Assembly (NCBI RefSeq): GCF_902832845.1
Contig: NZ_CADFDB010000008.1
Location: 62,001 to 126,000, forward strand
Origin: Burkholderia metallica
GTDB taxonomy: Bacteria; Pseudomonadota; Gammaproteobacteria; Burkholderiales; Burkholderiaceae
Length of the DNA: 64,000 nt
Reading direction: 5' to 3'
A model generated the notes under the pieces. It made no database searches and was not told the DNA's origin. It saw nothing but the letters and a program-made list of their open reading frames with translations. This document shows, in pieces, positions 43,459 through 51,989 of the stretch (positions are counted from its first letter, which is position 1; every line of letters begins with the position of its first letter). The translations under genes and the position numbers were made by a program.

Positions 43459-44640
43459 TCAGCCTGCGCCGTAGATCGCGTCGCGCAGATCGAGCGTGTA
43501 CTGGCCGTTCATTCCTTCGTAGAGCGTGTTCGACAGCGACACGACGGTGAGCCCGCGGGCGCGGTCGACGAACCACGAATGGCCATAGACGCCGCCCCAG
43601 CGCCAGGTGCCGACGGACTCCGGCGACGCGGCCGCTTGCGGGTCGCGCAACACGGAAAACCCGATCCCGAAACCCGCGCCGGGCAGGTCGGGCAACTCGA
43701 GGTTGCCCGTGTGGATGCGCGCCATCTCGTCGACCAGGTCGGCCGGCAGCAGCGTGCCGCCGCCCGCCCGTAGCGTGTCGAGCACGTTCAGCACGTCGCC
43801 GGCGGTGCCGACCATCCCGGCGCCGCCCGACGCGAACGCTTCCGGGTTCAGCGCGCGCGACGGCGAGAACGTCACGCCGACGGTGCCTTCGTAGATGGGT
43901 ACGGTTTCGCCCTCGGCGAGCCGGTGCGGCTGCGGCGTGTCATTGACGTAGGGCGTCGCGAGCCGCGCGGCGTCGCGTGCGACGAATCCCGTGTCGCGAG
44001 TACCGAGCGGGCGCAGCACCAGCGCATCGATTGCGTCGGCGAGCGGCAGCCCGCTGACGGCCTCGATGACCGCGCCGACGACGTCGATCGAGAGCGAGTA
44101 GTCCCAGCCGGTTCCGGGCGTGAACTGCAACGGCACGCTCGCGATCCTGCGCACGTTTTCGGCGAGGGTGATCGATGCGCTATCCAGCCCGTCGGAGACA
44201 CCCGCACGGGCATACGCGCACGTTGCGTCGGCTTCCGTAAAGCGATAGCCGAGGCCGGCGGTATGCGTGAGCAGATGCCGCACCGTGATCACCGGCACGC
44301 TGCCGTCATGCAGTGCCGGACGGAACTCGGGCAGCCAGCGCGTGACGTCGTCGTCGAGCGACAGCTTGTGCTGTGCAATGAGCACCATGGCGGCTGCCGA
44401 GACGATCGGCTTCGTCACCGACGCGAGCCTGAACAGCGTGTCCTCCTGCATCGGCGTGCGCGTTTCGCGGTCGGCGAACCCGGCTGCGCGGCGATAGACG
44501 AGTTCGCCGTCGCGTGCGATCAGGACGACCGCACCGACGAGGCGTTGCGTTTCGAGTTGGCGGGACAGTACCGCATCGACGCGTTCGGCGAGCGCGGGAT
44601 CGGTCGACGGCTGCCGGGATGATGCTCGGTTGGGGATCAT
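43459..44640 (-). CDS. EstB-like serine esterase, beta-lactamase fold
   Basis: The 393-residue protein has the class C beta-lactamase/EstB motif Ser74-Val-Thr-Lys77 in LASVTKP and Tyr181 in WDYSLSID. A later conserved block is GVYGHSWFVDRARGLTVVSLSNTLYEGMNGQYTLDLRDAIYG. These positions match the Burkholderia gladioli EstB esterase (about 392 residues; Ser75, Lys78, Tyr181 as I recall). No signal peptide is seen, so it is probably cytoplasmic. The ATG at 44640 lacks a strong ribosome site; an ATG 12 codons upstream is possible. It is a serine hydrolase; native substrate unknown. Confidence 0.87.
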   Translation of the reverse strand: MIPNRASSRQPSTDPALAERVDAVLSRQLETQRLVGAVVLIARDGELVYRRAAGFADRETRTPMQEDTLFRLASVTKPIVSAAAMVLIAQHKLSLDDDVTRWLPEFRPALHDGSVPVITVRHLLTHTAGLGYRFTEADATCAYARAGVSDGLDSASITLAENVRRIASVPLQFTPGTGWDYSLSIDVVGAVIEAVSGLPLADAIDALVLRPLGTRDTGFVARDAARLATPYVNDTPQPHRLAEGETVPIYEGTVGVTFSPSRALNPEAFASGGAGMVGTAGDVLNVLDTLRAGGGTLLPADLVDEMARIHTGNLELPDLPGAGFGIGFSVLRDPQAAASPESVGTWRWGGVYGHSWFVDRARGLTVVSLSNTLYEGMNGQYTLDLRDAIYGAG

Positions 44641-44966
44641 CGGAGACTCTGTCGTGAAGGGGGGAGCCGACATGGTAGGCGGCACGCGGCGGAAGTGCCA
44701 TCTTGTCCATACATGGAACAGGGCTTCGACGGCTTCGTGCGCGGCAACGGGCGGCGTGGACGGCCACGCGGCGGGCGATTCAGCCGGGGGCCGCGCGTGG
44801 CCGGGCATCCACCGGCCGGCCGACAAAATATGCGCCTAGCGGCGGGCGGCCTTCGTTAGAATCTGCTTTCGTCGAGAAAATAACGCAATTGCATGGGTGC
44901 AGGGCGGTATCGCATGACGGACGCCGCTCGCCCGGACCCATCGTTCATCTTTCACCGGAGGCGAGC
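44641..44966. other. Divergent promoter region, esterase/aminotransferase
   Basis: No gene is supported in this 326-bp gap. An AT-rich stretch near 44855-44895 could hold the promoter of the aminotransferase. No clear dyad was seen. Confidence 0.4.
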
Positions 44967-46094
44967 ATGCCAGGTTTACTTCCCGATGTTGACCGCGAGG
45001 GGCTCCTCGAATATTCGGTGGTGTACACCGATCGCTCGGTCAACCATATGTCGCAGCGCTTTCAGGGCGTCATGCGCGACATCTCCGCCACGCTGAAAAA
45101 AGTCTACAACGCGAAGTCGGTCGTGATCGTCCCCGGCAGCGGGACGTTCGGCATGGAAGCCGTCGCGCGGCAGTTCGCGACGAACAGGAAGTGCCTGGTC
45201 ATCCGCAACGGCTGGTTCAGCTTCCGCTGGTCGCAGATCTTCGACATGGGCAGCATTCCGTCCGAAACGACGGTGCTGAAGGCGCGCCCGGTCGAAGCGG
45301 GACGGCAGGCCGCGTATGCGCCGGCCCCGATCGACGAAGTGGTCGCCGCGATCAACGAACACAAGCCGGATCTGGTGTTTGCGCCGCACGTCGAAACCGC
45401 GTCCGGGATGATGCTGCCCGATGCGTATCTGCGCGCGGTAGCCGATGCCGTGCATGCCGTCGGCGGCATGTTCGTGCTGGACTGCATCGCGTCCGGCACG
45501 GTGTGGGTCGACATGCAGGCGAGTGGCGTCGACATCCTGATCAGCGCGCCGCAGAAGGGCTGGAGCGCGTCGCCGTGCTGCGCGATGGTCATGCTGAGCG
45601 CGTTGGCCCGCGAACGCATCGATGCGACGACGAGCACGAGCTTCGCGTGCGATCTGCGCAAGTGGCTGCAGATCATGGAAGCTTACGAGGGCGGCGGGTT
45701 CGCCTATCACGCGACGATGCCGACCGACAGCCTCACCACGCTGCGTGACGTGATGAAGGAAACCGAGGCTTACGGCTTCGACAAGGTGAAGGCGGAGCAG
45801 CTCGAACTCGGCAAGCGCATTCGTGCGTTGCTGGCGGACAAGGGGTTTCGGAGTGTGGCGGCGGAGGGGTTCGAGGCGCCGGGTGTCGTGGTCAGTTATA
45901 CGGACGACGACGGGATTCGCACCGGGAAGAAATTCGCGGACGTCGGCTTGCAGATCGCGGCCGGGGTGCCGCTGCAATGCGACGAGCCGGAGGATTTCAA
46001 GACCTTCCGTCTCGGGCTGTTCGGGCTCGACAAGCTGCATGACGTCGACGGGGCGGTGGCGCGGTTCGCGGATGCGCTGGAGCGGATCGTTTAA
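44967..46094 (+). CDS. Class V PLP-dependent aminotransferase
   Basis: The 375-residue protein reads as an aspartate-aminotransferase-superfamily class V enzyme: DRSVNHMSQRFQGVMRDISATLKKVYNAKSVVIVPGSGTFGMEAVARQF, then VHAVGGMFVLDCIASGTVWVDMQASGVDILISAPQKGWSASPCCAMVML. Lys197 (APQKGWS) is the PLP lysine and Asp172 contacts the pyridine ring. It resembles alanine-glyoxylate or serine-pyruvate aminotransferases. GGAGGCG precedes the ATG at 44967. Substrate is not determined by context; no pathway genes are next to it. Confidence 0.88.
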   Translation: MPGLLPDVDREGLLEYSVVYTDRSVNHMSQRFQGVMRDISATLKKVYNAKSVVIVPGSGTFGMEAVARQFATNRKCLVIRNGWFSFRWSQIFDMGSIPSETTVLKARPVEAGRQAAYAPAPIDEVVAAINEHKPDLVFAPHVETASGMMLPDAYLRAVADAVHAVGGMFVLDCIASGTVWVDMQASGVDILISAPQKGWSASPCCAMVMLSALARERIDATTSTSFACDLRKWLQIMEAYEGGGFAYHATMPTDSLTTLRDVMKETEAYGFDKVKAEQLELGKRIRALLADKGFRSVAAEGFEAPGVVVSYTDDDGIRTGKKFADVGLQIAAGVPLQCDEPEDFKTFRLGLFGLDKLHDVDGAVARFADALERIV

Positions 46095-46367
46095 GCCGGC
46101 TTTCGGATCTGGCGAGGTCGTGGGTGGTGGACGGGGTACGTTCGCGGCCGGCCGCCTCGCCGGCGTGGTTGTCTCGTTCGATGTGCGGGCATGAGTTCAC
46201 GAAGCGGATTCGATGTACCCATGCGCAGCGAGATAGTACGCCGAAGGCGTTCGGTGTGATCCGCGTGTCGGGCGGGGTGCTTGTTGCGCGGCGCGGGCGC
46301 ACCACGTGACCGACCTTGCTCCAGCCCCGCCCCCGGCGTGACTCCAGACGCCCTCGGCAAGCAACGG

Positions 46368-46751
46368 TCAGAGATCCCCGCGCACTTCACCGGTTCCCAG
46401 CGCGCTTCGCTGCCGGTTGACTTCCGCCCAGAGCGCATCGCTGTCGTCGTTGCGCAGCACGATCATCCAGTCCAGTTGTTCGTCGGTCACGTCGAAGTAT
46501 TCCCGGATTTCCCGGCGAACCTCGTCGACGAACTGCGCGTATTCCGGAGTTGCCTGGGCCCGCGCGTGCAACGCGTCGTATTCGGCATCGTCCGCGCCGC
46601 CGCCGTGCTCGTCGATATAGCGCGAGATCCACTTGTCCAGTTCGTGGTCGTAATCGGCCTCAGCGCGCATTGCCTGCACGGCCGTCTCGAAATCCAGTTG
46701 CGCAAACGCGGCGATCGCCGCCGTTGTCGCCTCGTCGAAGGTCGTCGTCAT
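46368..46751 (-). CDS. Small acidic uncharacterised protein
   Basis: The 127-residue protein starts MTTTFDEATTAAIAAFAQLDFETAVQAMRAEADYDHELDKWISRYIDEHGG and continues with EYDALHARAQATPEYAQFVDEVRREIREYFDVTDEQLDWMIVL. It is acidic and helix-rich with no cysteine pair or membrane segment. GAGATGGA precedes the ATG. It has no recognised family. It lies alone between the aminotransferase and a LysR gene. Confidence 0.65.
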   Translation of the reverse strand: MTTTFDEATTAAIAAFAQLDFETAVQAMRAEADYDHELDKWISRYIDEHGGGADDAEYDALHARAQATPEYAQFVDEVRREIREYFDVTDEQLDWMIVLRNDDSDALWAEVNRQRSALGTGEVRGDL

Positions 46752-46792
46752 TCCATCTCTCGTGTGGGTCGTTGCATCTCATCGCCAGCGGG

Positions 46793-47029
46793 TCAGGCGG
46801 CTCCGGCGATACGTTTTCCGGAAGCGATGCGCTGCTGCGTTCCCACGAAATCCTTGCGCAACGGCGCATGGGAAAAGGTCTCGTGGACGGCGGTGATTTC
46901 GGCGACATGATATCGGAACCCGATCCCGGCATCGCTGACGAAGGGCGCAACCTGCGGGGGATGCCGTTCACGCATGATGGCAGCGGCCATCATCCGGGTG
47001 TCGACCCAGGCGGTGTCGCTGAACGACAC
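46793..47029 (-). CDS. Possible small protein, uncertain
   Basis: A 78-codon frame with GTG start reads SFSDTAWVDTRMMAAAIMRE and later FVSDAGIGFRYHVAEITAVHETFSHAPLRKDFVGTQQRIASG. The sequence has the amino-acid balance of a real protein, but the start has no ribosome site and an in-frame stop (TAG) lies just upstream. It could be a remnant of a longer gene. I do not assign a function. Confidence 0.3.
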   Translation of the reverse strand: MSFSDTAWVDTRMMAAAIMRERHPPQVAPFVSDAGIGFRYHVAEITAVHETFSHAPLRKDFVGTQQRIASGKRIAGAA

Positions 47030-47149
47030 GCGGAGCCGAGCCGCTACATGCGCTCATGGACGATGTGCCGCCCGTTGGCCGCACACAACCGCAAACGACC
47101 CTTCGTTATATGAAGTAATAGCTGTAATTTGGCCTGAAATCTTCTATCC

Positions 47150-47245
47150 GTCGACTGGGGCTAGACTGGTCTCGCCTTGATACCCCCCCAAGGTGTTGTG
47201 TGTTCTCCGCTTGGCCCGCGCTTTCCGGTGCGGGCCAATTTTTCG
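47150..47245 (+). ncRNA. Candidate small RNA ending at a strong terminator
   Basis: TTGGCCCGC (47211-47219) and GCGGGCCAA (47230-47238) form a 9-bp perfect stem followed by TTTTT on the forward strand. No forward gene lies upstream of it for over 1 kb, so the terminator must end an unannotated transcript. The stretch from about 47150 contains ACTGGGGCTAGACTGG, which could include a promoter. The 5' end is a guess. Confidence 0.4.
47211..47243 (+). terminator. Rho-independent terminator without an upstream gene
   Basis: Perfect 9-bp GC-rich arms (TTGGCCCGC/GCGGGCCAA) with an 10-nt loop and a T5 tail at 47239-47243. It is oriented toward the 3' end of the LysR gene (which reads on the opposite strand), so it could also shield that gene from forward read-through. 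Confidence 0.75.
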
Positions 47246-47301
47246 CGCGGGCGCCGCGGGCGGCCGAAGCGCAGTTCGACCCAAGCCCGCCTCACCACCC
47301 G

Positions 47302-48273
47302 CTACCGCTGCGCATCCCCATAAGTCTCCCTGCACACCTCGCGCAGCGCGTCGACGAGCAGATCCCGCGCCGGCGCGCGCGAATCGGCGGTGCGGGTAAA
47401 CAGCGCGATGGGCGGCAGCGTCCACACCAGCGAATAAGGGACGATCGCGACGCCCGCGATCCGCACCAGTTCTTCCGCGATATCGGCGGGCACGATCGAT
47501 ACGGCTTCGTCGCTCGACGCGATCATTTCGCCGATCAGCTTCGACGAGTAACTCTCGACGACCGGAACGGGCGGCGCGATGCCGGCCGACAGGAACAGGT
47601 CGGTCACCTGTTCGCGCATCGGCGTATGCGGCGCGCCGAGAATCCAGTCGAGCGCGTGCAGCTTGTGCCAGTCGAGCGCGGTGCGGGCCAGTTTCGCGGC
47701 GAGGCGCCGGCTCGCGATCATGCGCGGCTGCTGCTGGTACAGCACTTCGAACGAGACCTGGCCCAGATCGATCGCCGACGACGCCCGCCCGATCACGATG
47801 TCGACGCTGTGATCCCGGAGCTGCAACAGCAGCTGGTCGCTGGTGCCTTCGTGAATCGTCGCGGTCAGGCGGCGTTCCATGCGCGCCTGCAGCCGCTTGA
47901 GCGCCGCCGACAGCATCTGCCCGGAAATGAACGGAATCACGCCGATGTGCAGGTGGGCCGCATGCCCGGCGGCGACGGCCTCCATCTCGCGGGCGAGGTG
48001 GTCGAGATCCTTGATCATCGCCTTCGCCCGTTCGAGCACGACCGCGCCGAGCGCGGTGGGCCGCATCCCGCGCGACGAGCGCTCGAAAAGCGGCGTGCCG
48101 AACATGCTCTCCAGCTCGGACAACGCGTTCGTCACCGCCGGCTGGCTGCTGGCCATGTGCTCCGCGACGCGCGTCAGCGACCCGTGCTGCTGGATCTGCA
48201 GCAACAGCACCAGGTGCCGCATCTTCAAGCGGGCGCCCAGCCGCCTGACCACGTCGTTCGCATCGAAATTCAT
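47302..48273 (-). CDS. LysR-family transcriptional regulator, divergent from malic enzyme
   Basis: The 323-residue protein has an HTH with KMRHLVLLLQIQQHGSLTRVAEHMASSQPAVTNALSELESMFGTPLFER and a binding domain (IGVIPFISGQMLSAALKRLQARMERRLTATIHEG). It is a full-length LysR regulator. It faces maeB with 136 bp between the start codons. An inverted repeat with GTGATG (48302-48307) and CATCAC (48328-48333) lies in that gap. Control of malic enzyme is therefore probable; the effector is unknown. Confidence 0.9.
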   Translation of the reverse strand: MNFDANDVVRRLGARLKMRHLVLLLQIQQHGSLTRVAEHMASSQPAVTNALSELESMFGTPLFERSSRGMRPTALGAVVLERAKAMIKDLDHLAREMEAVAAGHAAHLHIGVIPFISGQMLSAALKRLQARMERRLTATIHEGTSDQLLLQLRDHSVDIVIGRASSAIDLGQVSFEVLYQQQPRMIASRRLAAKLARTALDWHKLHALDWILGAPHTPMREQVTDLFLSAGIAPPVPVVESYSSKLIGEMIASSDEAVSIVPADIAEELVRIAGVAIVPYSLVWTLPPIALFTRTADSRAPARDLLVDALREVCRETYGDAQR

Positions 48274-48301
48274 TGACTGGTCACGTATGCATCAGGAAAA
48301 A

Positions 48302-48333
48302 GTGATGGGCCGATATTAAAACAGAATCATCAC
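48302..48333. promoter_or_regulatory. LysR-type operator candidate in the maeB gap
   Basis: GTGATG and CATCAC form 6-bp inverted arms around a 20-bp AT-rich spacer between the LysR gene and maeB. Spacing is somewhat wide for the usual T-N11-A box, so this is a weak candidate. Confidence 0.35.
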
Positions 48334-48409
48334 CTTATGGCAGATCCCTAGAATCCCCTTCATGGATCGCGCCGGGACTGGCCTGGCGCCCGTGCCCGGA
48401 TCGAAAAAC

Positions 48410-50710
48410 ATGAAACAGACTGAGACACAGCAGCAGGCAGCGTTCGACTATCACGAATTTCCGACCCCGGGAAAGATCTCGGTCGTCGCGAGCAAGCCGC
48501 TCGTGACCCAGCGCGATCTCGCGCTGGCCTATACGCCGGGCGTGGCGGGCGTGTGCGAGGCCATCGCCGCCGATCCGCTGCAGGCGCACCGTTTCACGAG
48601 CCGCGGCAATCTGGTGGGCGTGATCACGAACGGCACGGCGGTGCTGGGCCTGGGCAACATCGGCCCGCTCGCATCCAAGCCGGTGATGGAAGGCAAGGCC
48701 GTGCTGTTCAAGAAGTTCGCGGGGATCGACGTCTTCGACATCGAGATCAACGAAACCGATCCGGACAAGCTGGTCGACATCATCGCGGGCCTTGAGCCGA
48801 CCTTCGGCGGCATTAACCTCGAGGACATCAAGGCGCCCGAATGCTTCACGGTCGAGCAGAAGCTGCGCGAGCGCATGAAGATTCCCGTCTTCCATGACGA
48901 TCAGCACGGCACCGCGATCACCGTGGCCGCCGCGTTCATCAACGGGCTGAAGGTCGTCGGCAAGTCGATTTCCGAAGTGAAGGTCGTGACCTCGGGGGCC
49001 GGCGCGGCCGCGCTGGCCTGTCTGGACCTGCTGGTCGATCTCGGGCTGCCGGTCGAAAACGTGTGGGTGACCGATATCGAAGGCGTCGTCTACCGCGGCC
49101 GCACCGTGCTGATGGACCCGGCGAAGGCGCGCTTCGCGCAGGAAACCGATGCGCGCAAGCTGTCCGAAGTGATCGGCGGCGCGGACGTGTTCCTGGGGCT
49201 GTCGGTCGGCGGCATCCTGAGCGCCGACATGCTGAAGGCGATGGCGCCGCGCCCGCTGATTCTCGCGCTGGCCAATCCCACGCCGGAAATCTTCCCGGAA
49301 CTGGCGCATGCGACGCGCGACGACGTCGTGATCGCGACCGGCCGCTCCGACTACCCGAACCAGGTCAACAACGTCCTCTGTTTCCCGTACATCTTCCGCG
49401 GCGCGCTGGACGTGGGCGCGACGACGATCACCCGTGAAATGGAGATCGCCGCGGTTCACGCGATCGCGGGGCTCGCCGAGGAAGAGCAGAACGAAGTCGT
49501 CGCGGCCGCCTACGGCGAGTACGGCGTGGCGTTCGGCGCGCAATACCTGATTCCGAAGCCGTTCGACCCGCGCCTGATCGTCCGTATCGCGCCGGCCGTC
49601 GCCAGGGCGGCGATGGAAGGCGGCGTCGCGACGCGCCCGCTGACCGATCTCGACGCGTACGTCGAGCAACTGCAGCAATTCGTCTACCATTCCGGCGCGT
49701 TCATGAAGCCGCTGTTCGCGACGGCGCGCCGGCTCGTGCGCGACGGCGGCAGGGCGCGGATCGTCTTTACCGAAGGCGAGGACGAGCGCGTGCTTCGCGC
49801 GGTGCAGGTGATCGTCGACGAGAAGCTGGCGCGCCCGATCCTGGTCGGGCGCCCGGAGGTGCTGCTCGCGCGCATCGAGCGGTTCGGCCTGCGGATCCGG
49901 CTCGGTCAGGATGTCGAAGTGACCAATCCCGAATATGACGAGCGGTTCCCGCAATACTGGGCGACGTACTGGGAGCTGCGTTGCCGCGACGGCATCTCGA
50001 AGGAGATGGCGCGGGTCGAGATGCGGCGCCGGCTGACGCTGATCGGCGCGATGATGGTGCGGCTCGGCGACGCGGACGGGATGATTTGCGGGACGGTGGG
50101 CGAGTACCACAACCACCTGCGGTTCGTCGACGAGGTGATCGGCAAGAAGCCGGGTGCGTCGACCTATGCGGCGATGAACATCCTGCTGCTCGATCAGCGC
50201 ACGGTCGCGCTGGTCGATACGCACGTCAACGACAATCCCGATGCGGAGCAGATCGCGGAATTCACGATTGCCGCCGCGCGCCAGATGGAATGGCTGAACC
50301 TGACGCCGAAGGCGGCCCTGCTGTCGCGGTCGAACTTCGGCTCGGGGAGTGCGGCGTCGGGCGTGAAGATGCGCCGGGCGCTGGAGATCATCCGGGAGCA
50401 GGCGCCGGATATCGAGGCGGACGGCGAAATGCACGGCGACTGCGCGCTCGACGAGGGCCTGCGGTTGCGGCTTCTGCCGATGTCGCCGCTCAAGGGCGCG
50501 GCGAACCTGCTCGTTTGCCCGAACGTGGATGCGGGGAACATCGCGTACAACCTGCTCAAGACCGAGGCCGGCAGCAACGTGGCGGTGGGGCCGTTCCTGC
50601 TGGGCGTGAATGCGCCGGTGAACATCCTCACGTCGAGCGCGACGGTGCGGCGGATCGTGAACATGACCGCGTTGACGGTGATCGAGGCGAATCGCAACGC
50701 GTCTGCCTGA
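48410..50710 (+). CDS. maeB: NADP-dependent malic enzyme with phosphotransacetylase-like domain
   Basis: The 766-residue protein joins a malic enzyme domain (about 15-420; [66 protein letters not shown] and the NADP-binding [11 protein letters not shown]) to a C-terminal phosphotransacetylase-like domain (about 430-766; [29 protein letters not shown]). This is the MaeB layout. It oxidises malate to pyruvate with CO2 release and NADPH formation. The ATG at 48410 is preferred to 48362, although neither has a strong ribosome site. A LysR regulator is divergent. Confidence 0.93.
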   Translation: MKQTETQQQAAFDYHEFPTPGKISVVASKPLVTQRDLALAYTPGVAGVCEAIAADPLQAHRFTSRGNLVGVITNGTAVLGLGNIGPLASKPVMEGKAVLFKKFAGIDVFDIEINETDPDKLVDIIAGLEPTFGGINLEDIKAPECFTVEQKLRERMKIPVFHDDQHGTAITVAAAFINGLKVVGKSISEVKVVTSGAGAAALACLDLLVDLGLPVENVWVTDIEGVVYRGRTVLMDPAKARFAQETDARKLSEVIGGADVFLGLSVGGILSADMLKAMAPRPLILALANPTPEIFPELAHATRDDVVIATGRSDYPNQVNNVLCFPYIFRGALDVGATTITREMEIAAVHAIAGLAEEEQNEVVAAAYGEYGVAFGAQYLIPKPFDPRLIVRIAPAVARAAMEGGVATRPLTDLDAYVEQLQQFVYHSGAFMKPLFATARRLVRDGGRARIVFTEGEDERVLRAVQVIVDEKLARPILVGRPEVLLARIERFGLRIRLGQDVEVTNPEYDERFPQYWATYWELRCRDGISKEMARVEMRRRLTLIGAMMVRLGDADGMICGTVGEYHNHLRFVDEVIGKKPGASTYAAMNILLLDQRTVALVDTHVNDNPDAEQIAEFTIAAARQMEWLNLTPKAALLSRSNFGSGSAASGVKMRRALEIIREQAPDIEADGEMHGDCALDEGLRLRLLPMSPLKGAANLLVCPNVDAGNIAYNLLKTEAGSNVAVGPFLLGVNAPVNILTSSATVRRIVNMTALTVIEANRNASA

Positions 50711-50980
50711 GCAGGCACCGGGAGGGGGTGACGCCTCCCAGTCATGCACCGCGTAGTGGTATCCCCGTAGGGCAGGTTCCGCTGCGCGGTCGCTCGATCC
50801 GATGCTGCCGTGCATTTAATCAGTATCGCGTAACAATGGCCGATGTATGGCGCCCGGCGCGTCGTACCCGGCAACAATCCCAACCATCTTTTAGGGCTCG
50901 CCACTTTCGCTATCGTCAGATAATTAGCTTTTATTTTCGTCTAAAATCGCGCTTCTTCTTACTTTTGGACGATATTTGTT

Positions 50981-51949
50981 TTGATTAAGCTGACGAAAAA
51001 ACTCTCGCGCACGGCGATCGCCGCATGCGTTGCTTATGCCGGGCTCCTGCCTTTATCCCGGCCCGCCGAAGCCCAGGTCGAACCGCTGAAGAATCCCGTC
51101 TACGGTGTGACCCTCGACGATCTGACGAAGCTGGACGCGATCGTCGCGTCGCTGCAGAACCTGCCGTACAAGCCCACCGTGCGCGTCGTGTTCGATCCGG
51201 GTACGTCGGCCGCCGACTACTACGCACCGCTGCTGCGCCTCCACGCCGTCGCCTACGTGATGGGCGAAGTCTACGATTCTTACTATTTCCCGACGGATCT
51301 CGCGACGTATCAGGCCAGAACGCAGGAACTGGTGTCGCAGTTGAAGAACACCGTCGACGTCTGGGAGATCGCGAACGAAATCAACGGCGAATGGCTGCGC
51401 AAGAACCCGAGCGGCACGAACGCCGTGGTCAACGCGCAAGAGCAGCAGATCGGCCAGATGGTTGCGGCGGCCAACCAGATCGTCAAATCGAACGGCGGCA
51501 AGACGGCCATCACGCTGTACTACAACGACGACAGCAAGGGCAACAACTGCTGGGAGAAGCCGCAGGACTACTGGAAGACGTGGCCCACCGCGTTCCTGTC
51601 CGCGACGGTCCGCCAGCAGGCCGACTACGCGCTGTTCAGCTACTACCCGTATCAGGATTGCACGGGGCTGAATCCGACGTGGAAGAACGATTTCGCGGCG
51701 CTGGAAAGCATCTTCCCGAACGCGAAGGTCGGTTTCGGTGAAATCGGCACGTCGGACACCTCCGCGCCGGCATCGGTGCAGCAGAACCTGATCAAGACGT
51801 ACTACCCGATGGTCGGCAGCATGAACGATCCGCGTTTCATCGGCGGATTCTTCTGGTGGAACTACGTCGAGCAGATGCTCCCGTATTCGACGAGCGCGTA
51901 CTTCCAGCTGTTGCGTCAGACGATCATCACGCTCAAGGCACCCAACTAA
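50981..51949 (+). CDS. Secreted TIM-barrel protein, clan GH-A glycoside hydrolase-like
   Basis: The 322-residue protein has a signal peptide (LIKLTKKLSRTAIAACVAYAGLLPLSRPAEAQ, first codon TTG) and then a TIM-barrel-like domain. Clan GH-A acid/base motif Asn132-Glu133 occurs in VWEIANEINGEW, and Glu254 in VGFGEIGTS is a good nucleophile candidate. WWNYVEQMLPYSTS lies near the end. No ATG is available in frame between the stop at 50942-50944 and the signal peptide, so TTG at 50981 is the start. It is convergent with the Nfr-like operon and may cleave the polymer made there. I cannot assign a CAZy family. Confidence 0.75.
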   Translation: MIKLTKKLSRTAIAACVAYAGLLPLSRPAEAQVEPLKNPVYGVTLDDLTKLDAIVASLQNLPYKPTVRVVFDPGTSAADYYAPLLRLHAVAYVMGEVYDSYYFPTDLATYQARTQELVSQLKNTVDVWEIANEINGEWLRKNPSGTNAVVNAQEQQIGQMVAAANQIVKSNGGKTAITLYYNDDSKGNNCWEKPQDYWKTWPTAFLSATVRQQADYALFSYYPYQDCTGLNPTWKNDFAALESIFPNAKVGFGEIGTSDTSAPASVQQNLIKTYYPMVGSMNDPRFIGGFFWWNYVEQMLPYSTSAYFQLLRQTIITLKAPN

Positions 51950-51989
51950 GCGGCAAGCGCCCTTCGCGAGCCAGCGTCAGCGTCGCCTG

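Noticed and set aside
48335-50815. 826-codon reverse frame opposite maeB
   Set aside because: Codon shadow of maeB with no domain.
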